The notes under the pieces are model-generated. The model saw nothing but the letters and a program-made list of their open reading frames with translations. It did not search any database and had not been told where the DNA came from. The translations under genes and the position numbers were made by a program. From Desulfovibrionaceae bacterium (GTDB lineage: Bacteria; Desulfobacterota; Desulfovibrionia; Desulfovibrionales; Desulfovibrionaceae): DNA of 5,891 nt. Below are positions 1 to 5,332 of the stretch, one piece after another (the stretch's first letter is position 1; every line of letters begins with the position of its first letter). The stretch is from the NCBI GenBank assembly GCA_900770205.1, contig CAAGJV010000011.1:1-5891 (forward strand), given 5' to 3'.

Positions 1-2
1 TA

Positions 3-92
3 CATGGAGAAGAAACCTTCACCCGCTGCCGTCCGCTGGACGAAAATGCTAGGAAGGCTGAACTTCGGAGAATGGCGGGGGAAGAAAACTGA
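3..92 (+). CDS. recN: 3' end of a gene entering from the left, tentatively DNA repair protein RecN
   Basis: Partial gene: only the last 29 codons and a TGA stop (90-92) are inside the window; the start lies to the left. The visible tail reads HGEETFTRCRPLDENARKAE followed by LRRMAGEEN. The pattern of a threonine-rich strand, then L-D-x-x-x-R-x-x-E-L-x-R-M-x-G close to the C-terminus, resembles the end of RecN. RecN is an SMC-like ATPase acting in double-strand break repair, and its proteins commonly end in a related 'ELARMLGG' element. The identification rests on this short tail only. No ATP-binding motif is visible, so another ATPase is possible. It converges on rlmH, with 64 bp between the two stop codons. 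An open minus-strand frame covering the same bases is judged a shadow. Confidence 0.5.
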   Translation, partial: HGEETFTRCRPLDENARKAELRRMAGEEN

Positions 93-156
93 CAGAATTC
101 ACATGAACGCCCTTTGCATACATAAGTTGCCGTTGCCATCTTCTTGCACTGGCATG

Positions 157-633
157 TCAGTCATGATGATAGGGCATATTTCTCAGGAGTGTTTCTGCAC
201 GGTACAGCTGCTCCAGAAGAACAACGCGAGCCAGTTCATGGGGCAGAGTCTGTGGCCCGAAGGCGATAAGATGACGCGCCTTTCCCCTCACACTTTCATC
301 AAGGCCGAACGGCCCACCCACAATAAAGCACGGGCGGCGCGTTCCATCGGTAGACATTCCTTCCAAAAAGCGTGAGAATTCTCTCGATGTCATGGAACGG
401 CCCTTTTCATCAAGGCAGACCACAATATCCTGAGGTGAAATGGCAGCAATAATGCGCTTCCCCTCATCGGCAATGCGCTGGGAGACAGGTAGTGCGGCAT
501 CGGAATCTCTGATGAGTGTCTCCGTCACATGTCTCCAGCGGGAAATCCGTTCCAAGTAATGCTCTGCGGCCTCTTTCCAGAAAGAGGCATGCGGCCTGCC
601 CACAGTTATGATACGCAATGGCTTCAACATCAT
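157..633 (-). CDS. rlmH: 23S rRNA (pseudouridine(1915)-N(3))-methyltransferase RlmH
   Basis: RlmH is a cytoplasmic SPOUT-class enzyme. It uses S-adenosylmethionine to methylate N3 of pseudouridine 1915 in helix 69 of 23S rRNA, in the decoding region of the assembled ribosome. The 158-residue product matches the family length (155 in E. coli). Seen in the sequence: an N-terminal beta strand LRIITVG, LDEKG at about 74-78, the SAM-binding glycine loop VGGPFG at 105-110, LPHELAR at 130-136, EQLYRA at 141-146, and the hallmark C-terminus PYHHD. The reading frame stays open upstream to 723, but homology begins at the tandem ATG ATG (633-628), so either of these is the likely start. The longer form would add about 30 non-homologous residues and overlap tsaC. 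No good Shine-Dalgarno sequence precedes the ATGs. A four-codon out-of-frame reading frame (644-630) overlaps the start as ATGA. It is transcribed divergently from tsaC. Confidence 0.95.
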   Translation of the reverse strand: MMLKPLRIITVGRPHASFWKEAAEHYLERISRWRHVTETLIRDSDAALPVSQRIADEGKRIIAAISPQDIVVCLDEKGRSMTSREFSRFLEGMSTDGTRRPCFIVGGPFGLDESVRGKARHLIAFGPQTLPHELARVVLLEQLYRAETLLRNMPYHHD

Positions 634-660
634 GTTTTCATCATAACGCCACATTTCCAC

Positions 661-665
661 GGAGG
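661..665 (+). promoter_or_regulatory. Ribosome binding site that fixes the GTG start of tsaC
   Basis: GGAGG is followed by the five-base spacer CAAGC and then GTG at 671. This near-ideal Shine-Dalgarno sequence supports GTG as the start. The next in-frame ATG is about 50 codons in, beyond the conserved YPTET motif, so it cannot be the true start. Confidence 0.85.
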
Positions 666-670
666 CAAGC

Positions 671-1315
671 GTGTCCCTTTCCTTCACCAATGCCGTCATC
701 AGGCTGAACAGCGGCGGCGTCATTATCTACCCTACGGAAACATTTTTCGGCATCGGCTGCCGGGCAGATCATGCCGAGGCAGTTTCCCGGATATTCCGGT
801 ATAAAAAGCGTTCCTTCTCCATGCCGTTGCCCGTTATTCTCGGCAATCTCAGCCAGCTTCCGCTTGTGGCATCTCCTTCTCCTTCTATATGCGCCGATAT
901 TGAAAAACTTTTCCCCTTCTGGCCCGGGCCTCTTACGCTGCTTCTTCCTGCTTCTGCGATCCTTCCCTCCTTGCTTACCGCAAATACAGGAAAAATTGCT
1001 GTCCGCATCAGTTCCCACCCCGTGGCGAAGGCTCTGGCCGAGTCCTGCGGCTTTCCCATCGTATCTACCAGTGCCAATATCAGTGGGGAGAAGGCCGTCA
1101 CTTCGTCACACGATCTTTCGTCAGAAATTCTCGAAAACATGAGGCCCGATGCTGATGGCGTTCTCGATCTGCCGCCTGCCCCACCTGGTGGTATGGCCAG
1201 CACCATCATTGAACCGAAAGGAAACTGCACCCTCGCCATTCTGCGCAAGGGTGCGCTTTCTCTCAAACCTCTTGAAAACGCTGGCTTTGCGCTTCTCCCT
1301 TCAACTTCTTTGTGA
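671..1315 (+). CDS. tsaC: L-threonylcarbamoyladenylate synthase (TsaC/YrdC/Sua5 family)
   Basis: The enzyme makes threonylcarbamoyl-AMP from threonine, bicarbonate and ATP. This is the activated donor for the universal t6A modification at position 37 of ANN-decoding tRNAs, which the TsaD complex then transfers. The 214-residue product is one YrdC domain: IIYPTETFFGIGC at about 18-30, the basic K45-x-R47 motif (IFRYKKRS), WPGPLTLLLPA at 84-94, IAVRIS at 109-114, and STSANISG at 132-139 supplying the S-x-N motif. Near the end, MASTIIEP and ILRKGAL match the usual terminal strand region. It is close to the single-domain TsaC length and lacks the extra Sua5 domain of about 350-residue forms. The start is GTG with an excellent ribosome binding site. 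It appears to head the plus-strand cluster, 9 bp before the Nudix gene. The paralogue YciO is a less likely alternative, because the YPTET/GIGC region looks like TsaC/Sua5. Confidence 0.9.
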   Translation: MSLSFTNAVIRLNSGGVIIYPTETFFGIGCRADHAEAVSRIFRYKKRSFSMPLPVILGNLSQLPLVASPSPSICADIEKLFPFWPGPLTLLLPASAILPSLLTANTGKIAVRISSHPVAKALAESCGFPIVSTSANISGEKAVTSSHDLSSEILENMRPDADGVLDLPPAPPGGMASTIIEPKGNCTLAILRKGALSLKPLENAGFALLPSTSL

Positions 1316-1324
1316 GGATCATTC

Positions 1325-1846
1325 ATGAATCACCCGCGCTATTGCCCATCCTGCGGCACTCTCGTTGTCAAATACAGTAATCCCCTGCCTACCGCTGATG
1401 TCGTTGTTTATGACGACAGCTTCCGCATTGTTCTCGTCCGCCGCAAAAATCCCCCTCTCGGTATGGCTCTGCCCGGAGGATTTATTGAAGAAGGCGAAAG
1501 CGCCGAACACGCCGCAGTAAGAGAAATAAAGGAAGAAACAGGGCTTGACATCACGCTTTCCGGGGTACTAGGCGTCTATTCCTGGCCTCTCCGGGATGAG
1601 CGGTGCCATACGCTGACAACGGTATTCTCGGCCCGATGCACTTCCCCGGAAAAACTGCATGCCGGCGATGATGCCGCTGAAGCCTCTTTTTACCCTCTTA
1701 ACGATCTTCCTTCCCCCCTCTGTTTCGACCATGAACGCATCATAGCCCACTTCCGGGACTGGAAGGAAGGCAGGAGGCCTCTTCTCCCCTGTTCGGAAGA
1801 TCCTTTTCTCGAGTTCGATTCCATCCCTTACACACGTCCCTTCTGA
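1325..1846 (+). CDS. Nudix hydrolase, probably ADP-ribose pyrophosphatase-like
   Basis: Nudix enzymes cleave nucleoside diphosphates linked to another moiety, with Mg2+ bound by the Nudix helix. The 173-residue protein has a perfect Nudix box: G52, E58, then R66-E67-I-K-E70-E71-T-G73-L74. P88, fifteen residues after G73 in VYSWPLRD, is a feature associated with ADP-ribose pyrophosphatases, so ADP-ribose or a similar sugar nucleotide is a reasonable guess; the substrate is not proven. The N-terminus carries CPSCG (C7, C10), half of a zinc-ribbon knuckle; no second CxxC pair follows before the catalytic domain, and ATADVVV-like strand sequence begins by residue 23. The region after about residue 140 is a family-variable tail. 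GAGGA (1314-1318), overlapping the tsaC stop, lies 6 bp before the ATG, which suggests coupled translation with tsaC. NADH pyrophosphatase (NudC) is less likely because the full zinc ribbon and its SQPWPFPxS motif are absent. Confidence 0.88.
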   Translation: MNHPRYCPSCGTLVVKYSNPLPTADVVVYDDSFRIVLVRRKNPPLGMALPGGFIEEGESAEHAAVREIKEETGLDITLSGVLGVYSWPLRDERCHTLTTVFSARCTSPEKLHAGDDAAEASFYPLNDLPSPLCFDHERIIAHFRDWKEGRRPLLPCSEDPFLEFDSIPYTRPF

Positions 1847-1861
1847 AACGGAGGACTCTCC

Positions 1862-2281
1862 ATGTTTTCTTTCAACCGTTCTTCTCCTTCCACCGACCAC
1901 GACTCCTGGATACAGGAATACTTCCGCAAAAAAAACGCCGGCGCGGAATTTCTGCTTCCCTGGACTATTGATATATGGTTCAGCTCGGTCGATTCGCTCA
2001 AGGCACTTTTCACCCATGCAGAATTGAAAACCATTATCGATGCTCATAAGAACATCGCCGTCAACACATCACATCTGCATCTGTCGCATCTGCTGACTTA
2101 TGTTCTGGAAAACAGCATCAAAAAGGAGCTGCACCAAAAATATGGCAGCGATCCTCAGATTCTGGAAAACAAATTCCGGCAGCTAGACGAGGTTCAGATC
2201 ACCGTACTCATTCTGTGGTCCTCCGCATTCTGGAGAACACAAAGCTGTTCCGCGCAGACTATGGAAAAGTACCTGGCCTGA
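1862..2281 (+). CDS. Conserved-looking hypothetical protein of 139 residues
   Basis: I do not recognise this protein. It is probably real: GGAGG (1850-1854) lies 7 bp before the ATG, the gene follows the Nudix stop by 15 bp on the same strand, and composition matches its neighbours. There is no signal peptide and no clear membrane segment; it looks soluble and mainly helical. Visible pieces are a polar N-terminus rich in Ser/Asp (1-15), an aromatic segment around WIQEYF (16-21) and LLPWTIDIWF (31-40), an amphipathic helix region FTHAELKTIIDAHKN (50-64), a His-rich stretch TSHLHLSHLL (69-78), and a hydrophobic helix VQITVLILWSSAFW (111-124). The histidines (H71, H73, H76) could bind a metal, but no known site is formed. 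The hydrophobic C-terminal helix might pack in a dimer. Its position between a Nudix gene and a membrane phosphoesterase gives no firm functional clue. It may be a lineage-restricted family. Confidence 0.75.
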   Translation: MFSFNRSSPSTDHDSWIQEYFRKKNAGAEFLLPWTIDIWFSSVDSLKALFTHAELKTIIDAHKNIAVNTSHLHLSHLLTYVLENSIKKELHQKYGSDPQILENKFRQLDEVQITVLILWSSAFWRTQSCSAQTMEKYLA

Positions 2282-2328
2282 ACTGTTTGTTTTTCTTTTC
2301 GGCCTTCCGCCAGGCGATTCATGCGGAT

Positions 2329-2333
2329 GGGGA
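2329..2333 (+). promoter_or_regulatory. Ribosome binding site favouring the phosphoesterase start at 2340
   Basis: GGGGA lies immediately before the first ATG (2334), too close to serve it, but 6 bp before the second in-frame ATG (2340). GGAT at 2325-2328 could serve the first ATG at 5 bp but is a weaker match. The two candidate proteins differ only by Met-Ser at the N-terminus. Confidence 0.45.
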
Positions 2334-3539
2334 ATGTCCATGGCAGATTACGCACGCAATCGCGCTTTCCTGTCGGCCAATACCATTTTTATGATGAGTG
2401 TTGCCGCCTATATGTCCTTCAGTCTGTTCTGGCATGATCCTGTTCCAGACAAGATGAGGATGCCACTCAGCGTCATTCTCTTCCTCTTCGCCCAGGTCAT
2501 TCCTGCCATGCGTGTTGCCGTTACCCGAAAGAAAAATATACCCATGGGGCTCATCCGCACAGGAGGCTTTATTTCCGCATCCTTTGTTCTATTGTCATGG
2601 TGCGTTCTCATCCGCGATGTATGCCTTGCCATGGCTTATATATGCACATGGATATTTCCATCCACGGAATATGGAGTGCAGAATATTTTTTCCGCGGCGC
2701 TTTCATCTCCTGCACAGTTATCCATGCTGGCCTTCAGCCTTGGGGCGGCTTCTCTCGGCATGGCTAAAGCCCTTGCCGTTCCCGCTGTTCACCGAATCCG
2801 CCTTTCCGTTCCACACCTTCCCAGGGAACTGGATGGGCTTACCATCGCTCACTTGAGCGACCTTCATGTCGGCTCTTCCTTTACTGGAGCCTGGCTTGAA
2901 AAGGTTGTCCAACGCACCAATGAACTTTCTCCAGATTTCATATTCATCACCGGCGATCTTGCCGATGGAACGCCGGAATATATGAGGGATGCACTACGCC
3001 CCCTCACCGCGCTGCGTGCCCGCACAGATGTCGTTATCTGCACCGGCAATCACGACTACTATTCAGGGCTGGAGCCATGGCTGAATACGTGGAAAAAATG
3101 GGGATTGCATGTTCTCTTAAATAGCTGTCGACACTATACAGTAAAAGACAGAAATGTTTGCGTTGCCGCCGTTACCGACCGGTGCGCAGAACGATTCACT
3201 CACCTCCCAGCCGCCATGGGGCCGCCCAATATAAAAAAAGCCATGGAAGGAACAGAAGGAAGCTTTGTCATTCTGCTTTCCCACCGCCCGGGGCAGGCTG
3301 CAGAAAGCGCTGCGGCAGGCTGCCATCTGCAGCTCTCCGGCCACACGCACAACGGCCAGTTCTTCTTTCTCTTTCCTCTGGTTTCCTTTCTCAACAACGG
3401 CTTTCGTTCTGGTTCCTATACCGTTGGAGGCATGGCGCTTCACGTCAGTCCAGGCACAGGAATGTGGAGCTACATTCCCATGAGGCTCGGTACCAGGTCA
3501 GAAATAACACTGCTTACCTTGCAGAACGGGGGATATTGA
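2334..3539 (+). CDS. Membrane-anchored calcineurin-like metallophosphoesterase (YkuE/YaeI type)
   Basis: Two-metal phosphoesterase with an N-terminal membrane domain. Residues 1-150 contain about four hydrophobic segments (roughly 14-33, 44-63, 77-108 and 128-150). The C-terminal domain carries all the metallophosphoesterase motifs: HLSDLHVG with D176 and H178, ITGDLADG with D208, TGNHDYYSG with N239 and H240, LSHRPG with H317, and SGHTHNGQ with H337 and H339. The metal site is therefore complete and the enzyme should be active. This arrangement is typical of the YkuE/YaeI group. The substrate is unknown; a membrane lipid or lipid-linked phosphate is plausible. The first ATG is at 2334, but GGGGA (2329-2333) is better spaced for the second in-frame ATG at 2340, which would remove two residues. 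The 52-bp gap before it is larger than elsewhere in the cluster. Chlamydial LpxG belongs to a related group, so a lipid A role is conceivable but unproven. Confidence 0.9.
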   Translation: MSMADYARNRAFLSANTIFMMSVAAYMSFSLFWHDPVPDKMRMPLSVILFLFAQVIPAMRVAVTRKKNIPMGLIRTGGFISASFVLLSWCVLIRDVCLAMAYICTWIFPSTEYGVQNIFSAALSSPAQLSMLAFSLGAASLGMAKALAVPAVHRIRLSVPHLPRELDGLTIAHLSDLHVGSSFTGAWLEKVVQRTNELSPDFIFITGDLADGTPEYMRDALRPLTALRARTDVVICTGNHDYYSGLEPWLNTWKKWGLHVLLNSCRHYTVKDRNVCVAAVTDRCAERFTHLPAAMGPPNIKKAMEGTEGSFVILLSHRPGQAAESAAAGCHLQLSGHTHNGQFFFLFPLVSFLNNGFRSGSYTVGGMALHVSPGTGMWSYIPMRLGTRSEITLLTLQNGGY

Positions 3540-3582
3540 TTTCCCTCTCTCGATGAACACTGAACCAGTTTTTCCTGGAAAC

Positions 3583-3619
3583 AAAAGGGTCTCCAATCCC
3601 AACGACTGGAGACTCTTTT
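3583..3619. terminator. Bidirectional rho-independent terminator between converging units
   Basis: The inverted repeat has left arm 3583-3598 (AAAAGGGTCTCCAATC), loop 3599-3603 and right arm 3604-3619 (GACTGGAGACTCTTTT). Fourteen of sixteen positions are Watson-Crick pairs. On the plus strand one more forms G-U and one is an A-C mismatch. On the minus strand the same two become an A-C mismatch and a G-U pair. The A tract at one end and T tract at the other give a U-rich 3' side in both directions. It lies 43 bp after the phosphoesterase stop and 40 bp after the kdsD stop, so it can end both transcripts. Confidence 0.88.
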
Positions 3620-3659
3620 CTATGCTGATGAAGCAGGAATGTATTACGGAAATTTCACC

Positions 3660-4604
3660 CTACAAAATGTCATGCATGCTTAAAATTCCAAGCGGCGCAT
3701 GATGCTCATCCACCACAAAAACGCAGGTTATCTTACGCTCCTCCATAATGCCCTGTGCCTTCGCACTCAAGACTTCCGGGCCAACGCAAACCGGATTTTT
3801 CGTCATAAGTTCGGAAGCGGTGCTTTCAAGAATACGTGGCCCCATATGGCGGCGCAGGTCTCCATCAGTAATAATGCCGACAAGTGCTTCCCCATCCATA
3901 ACGCCCACACAGCCGAATCCCTTGCGCGTCATTTCCTCAAGAACATCCATCATGGGAGCCGATGGCGGAAGAAGAGGCATGGCGCTTCCCGTATGCATAA
4001 GGTCACGCACAAGAGAAAGCTTCTGCCCCAGAGATCCGCCAGGGTGGAAACGGCGGAAATCTTCCTTGCGGAAGCCTCTGGCCGTCAGAAGACACATGGC
4101 CAGCGCATCCCCCAGGGCCATCTGCACCGTAGTGCTTGTTGTCGGGGCACAATCCAGAGGGCAGGCTTCGTGCAACTGCGGCTGCTGCAAAAGAAAATCG
4201 CAGTGCTTTCCAAGAAAACTGTCGGCGTTTCTTGTAATGGCTACAAGGGGCATATTGTTCTGAGATGCATAGAGGACAACATCCGTGAGTTCCGCCGTAT
4301 TGCCGGAATTGGAAATGGCTATGACGGCATCATCAGACGTCATCATGCCGAGGTCGCCATGGCTGGCTTCCGCCGGGTGGATGAAGTAGGCCGGAGAACC
4401 GGTCGAGGCCAGCGTTGCCGCTATTTTTCTGGCGACATGTCCGCTTTTGCCCATGCCAGTGACGGCAATGCGCCCTTTTATGCCAAGCAGGCATTCGACG
4501 GTGCGTTCAAACTCCTCGCCAAGTCCGTCTGCCAGCATGATAAGTGCCTGGGCCTCTTCTCTCAGAACCTGCCGCGCCTCTTCTCTATATATCGATTTCG
4601 TCAT
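3660..4604 (-). CDS. kdsD: D-arabinose-5-phosphate isomerase (KdsD/KpsF/GutQ family)
   Basis: This enzyme converts ribulose-5-phosphate to arabinose-5-phosphate, the committed sugar for Kdo synthesis in the cytoplasm. The 314-residue product has an SIS sugar isomerase domain (about 35-175) followed by two CBS domains (about 201-258 and 266-314). Residues matching the E. coli KdsD catalytic set are present at a constant offset of six: K53 in TGMGKSGH, E105 in SNSGNTAEL, E146 in LHEACPLD, and H187 in RFHPGGSLG. CBS features include DLMHTG, GIITDGDLRR and a terminal GILSMHDIL. The protein stops at HDIL, about five residues earlier than E. coli KdsD, which should not affect catalysis. Its ATG shares one base with the kdsB stop (TAATG), and AAAGGAAAAG upstream is a fair ribosome binding site, so translation is probably coupled. 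It is the last gene of the unit, ahead of the terminator at 3583-3619. GutQ or KpsF paralogues have the same activity; the kds context favours KdsD. Confidence 0.95.
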   Translation of the reverse strand: MTKSIYREEARQVLREEAQALIMLADGLGEEFERTVECLLGIKGRIAVTGMGKSGHVARKIAATLASTGSPAYFIHPAEASHGDLGMMTSDDAVIAISNSGNTAELTDVVLYASQNNMPLVAITRNADSFLGKHCDFLLQQPQLHEACPLDCAPTTSTTVQMALGDALAMCLLTARGFRKEDFRRFHPGGSLGQKLSLVRDLMHTGSAMPLLPPSAPMMDVLEEMTRKGFGCVGVMDGEALVGIITDGDLRRHMGPRILESTASELMTKNPVCVGPEVLSAKAQGIMEERKITCVFVVDEHHAPLGILSMHDIL

Positions 4605-5332
4605 TATTCTTTTCCTTTCAGAATACGGCGAACTTCCTCAAGATCTTCAGGAGTGTCCACTCCTGGCCCCATGGCTTCAACCTCAAGCACACGAATGGCA
4701 ATACCAGCTTCAAGCGCTCTCAGCTGCTCCAGCTTTTCCGTATTCTCCAGGGCAGAATACGGAAGCGATCCGAAGTTCATCAGAAAGTCATGCCTGTAGG
4801 CATACATGCCGAGGTGCCCGAAATACTTTGGAGCTATTCCTCCGGCACGGGAAAAGGGAACAGGGCTTCGGCTGAAATACAGGGCATTGCCGTTATGAGC
4901 GCGAACCACCTTCACAAGATTGGGGTTCTGTGCCTGTTCCGCACTTATCGGGTAGCAGAGCGTCCCCATCTGAAGGAAAGGATCATCAAGCATGGCTCTC
5001 GCCAGTTTTTCAATGGATGAAGGCTCAACAAGAGGTTCATCTCCCTGCACGTTTACATAAATATCGGCAGAATGGGCCTTTGCCACTTCTATAAGCCTGT
5101 CGGAACCGGAAGGACAGTTCTCACTGGTCATGCAGGCGCTGCCGCCAAACGAGGCGACAGTATCCATGATGCGCTTATCATCGGTGGCAACAATAACCTC
5201 GTCGAACAAATCGACATTGCGCACTCTTTCATAGACATGCTGAACCATGGGTTTGCCGCAAATATCAGCCAGCGGCTTGCCCGGAAGCCTTGTCGATGCA
5301 TAACGAGACGGAATCACGGCGATGATGCTCAT
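4604..5332 (-). CDS. kdsB: 3-deoxy-manno-octulosonate cytidylyltransferase (CMP-Kdo synthetase)
   Basis: KdsB activates Kdo with CTP to give CMP-Kdo, the donor for Kdo transfer to lipid A precursor. The 242-residue product matches the family length (248 in E. coli). Seen: the nucleotide-binding N-terminus IIAVIPSRYASTRLPGKPL (3-21), GKPMVQHVYER (26-36), IVATDD (47-52), CPSGSDRLIE (73-82), NVQGDEPL with the metal-binding aspartate (94-101), NPNLVKVV, ALYFSRSPVPF, HLGMYAYR, EKLEQLRALE, and the C-terminal GVDTPEDLE (224-232). The frame is open further upstream to 5533, but homology begins at ATG 5332, which is preceded by a strong AGGAGGG (5338-5344) five bases away. The start overlaps the kdsA stop as ATGA, so the two are probably translationally coupled; the kdsD start overlaps its own stop. 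Confidence 0.97.
   Translation of the reverse strand: MSIIAVIPSRYASTRLPGKPLADICGKPMVQHVYERVRNVDLFDEVIVATDDKRIMDTVASFGGSACMTSENCPSGSDRLIEVAKAHSADIYVNVQGDEPLVEPSSIEKLARAMLDDPFLQMGTLCYPISAEQAQNPNLVKVVRAHNGNALYFSRSPVPFSRAGGIAPKYFGHLGMYAYRHDFLMNFGSLPYSALENTEKLEQLRALEAGIAIRVLEVEAMGPGVDTPEDLEEVRRILKGKE

Noticed and set aside
1..139. Minus-strand frame open from ATG at 139 to the left edge (46 codons, serine-rich with several cysteines)
   Set aside because: It lies opposite the RecN-like tail, has only a weak ribosome binding site and no recognisable motif; the plus-strand reading explains the region better.
93..156. Possible terminator in the spacer between the left-edge gene and rlmH, from TGCCA (134-138) and TGGCA (150-154)
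   Set aside because: Only 5 bp of stem with an 11-base loop and no adjacent T tract on either strand; not convincing.
584..647. Promoter for tsaC using TATGAT (607-612) or CATAAC (642-647) as -10 elements
   Set aside because: Neither has a credible -35 element at 16-18 bp, so no promoter is annotated.
634..723. Upstream extension of rlmH to 723
   Set aside because: The extra residues have no counterpart in RlmH, the extension has no ribosome binding site and would overlap tsaC.
769..1326. Long minus-strand frame opposite tsaC (185 codons)
   Set aside because: Antisense shadow: tsaC carries all the conserved YrdC motifs, and this frame has none.
2272..2333. Possible hairpin CCTGGC (2272-2277) with GCCAGG (2309-2314) around a T-rich stretch before the phosphoesterase gene
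   Set aside because: The 6-bp stem encloses a 31-base loop and the T-rich run lies in the loop rather than after the stem, so it does not look like a terminator or attenuator.
3699..4799. Plus-strand frame of 366 codons opposite kdsD and the end of kdsB
   Set aside because: It is antisense to genes with full catalytic motifs, spans the kdsB/kdsD junction, and encodes a low-plausibility basic protein without motifs or a ribosome binding site.
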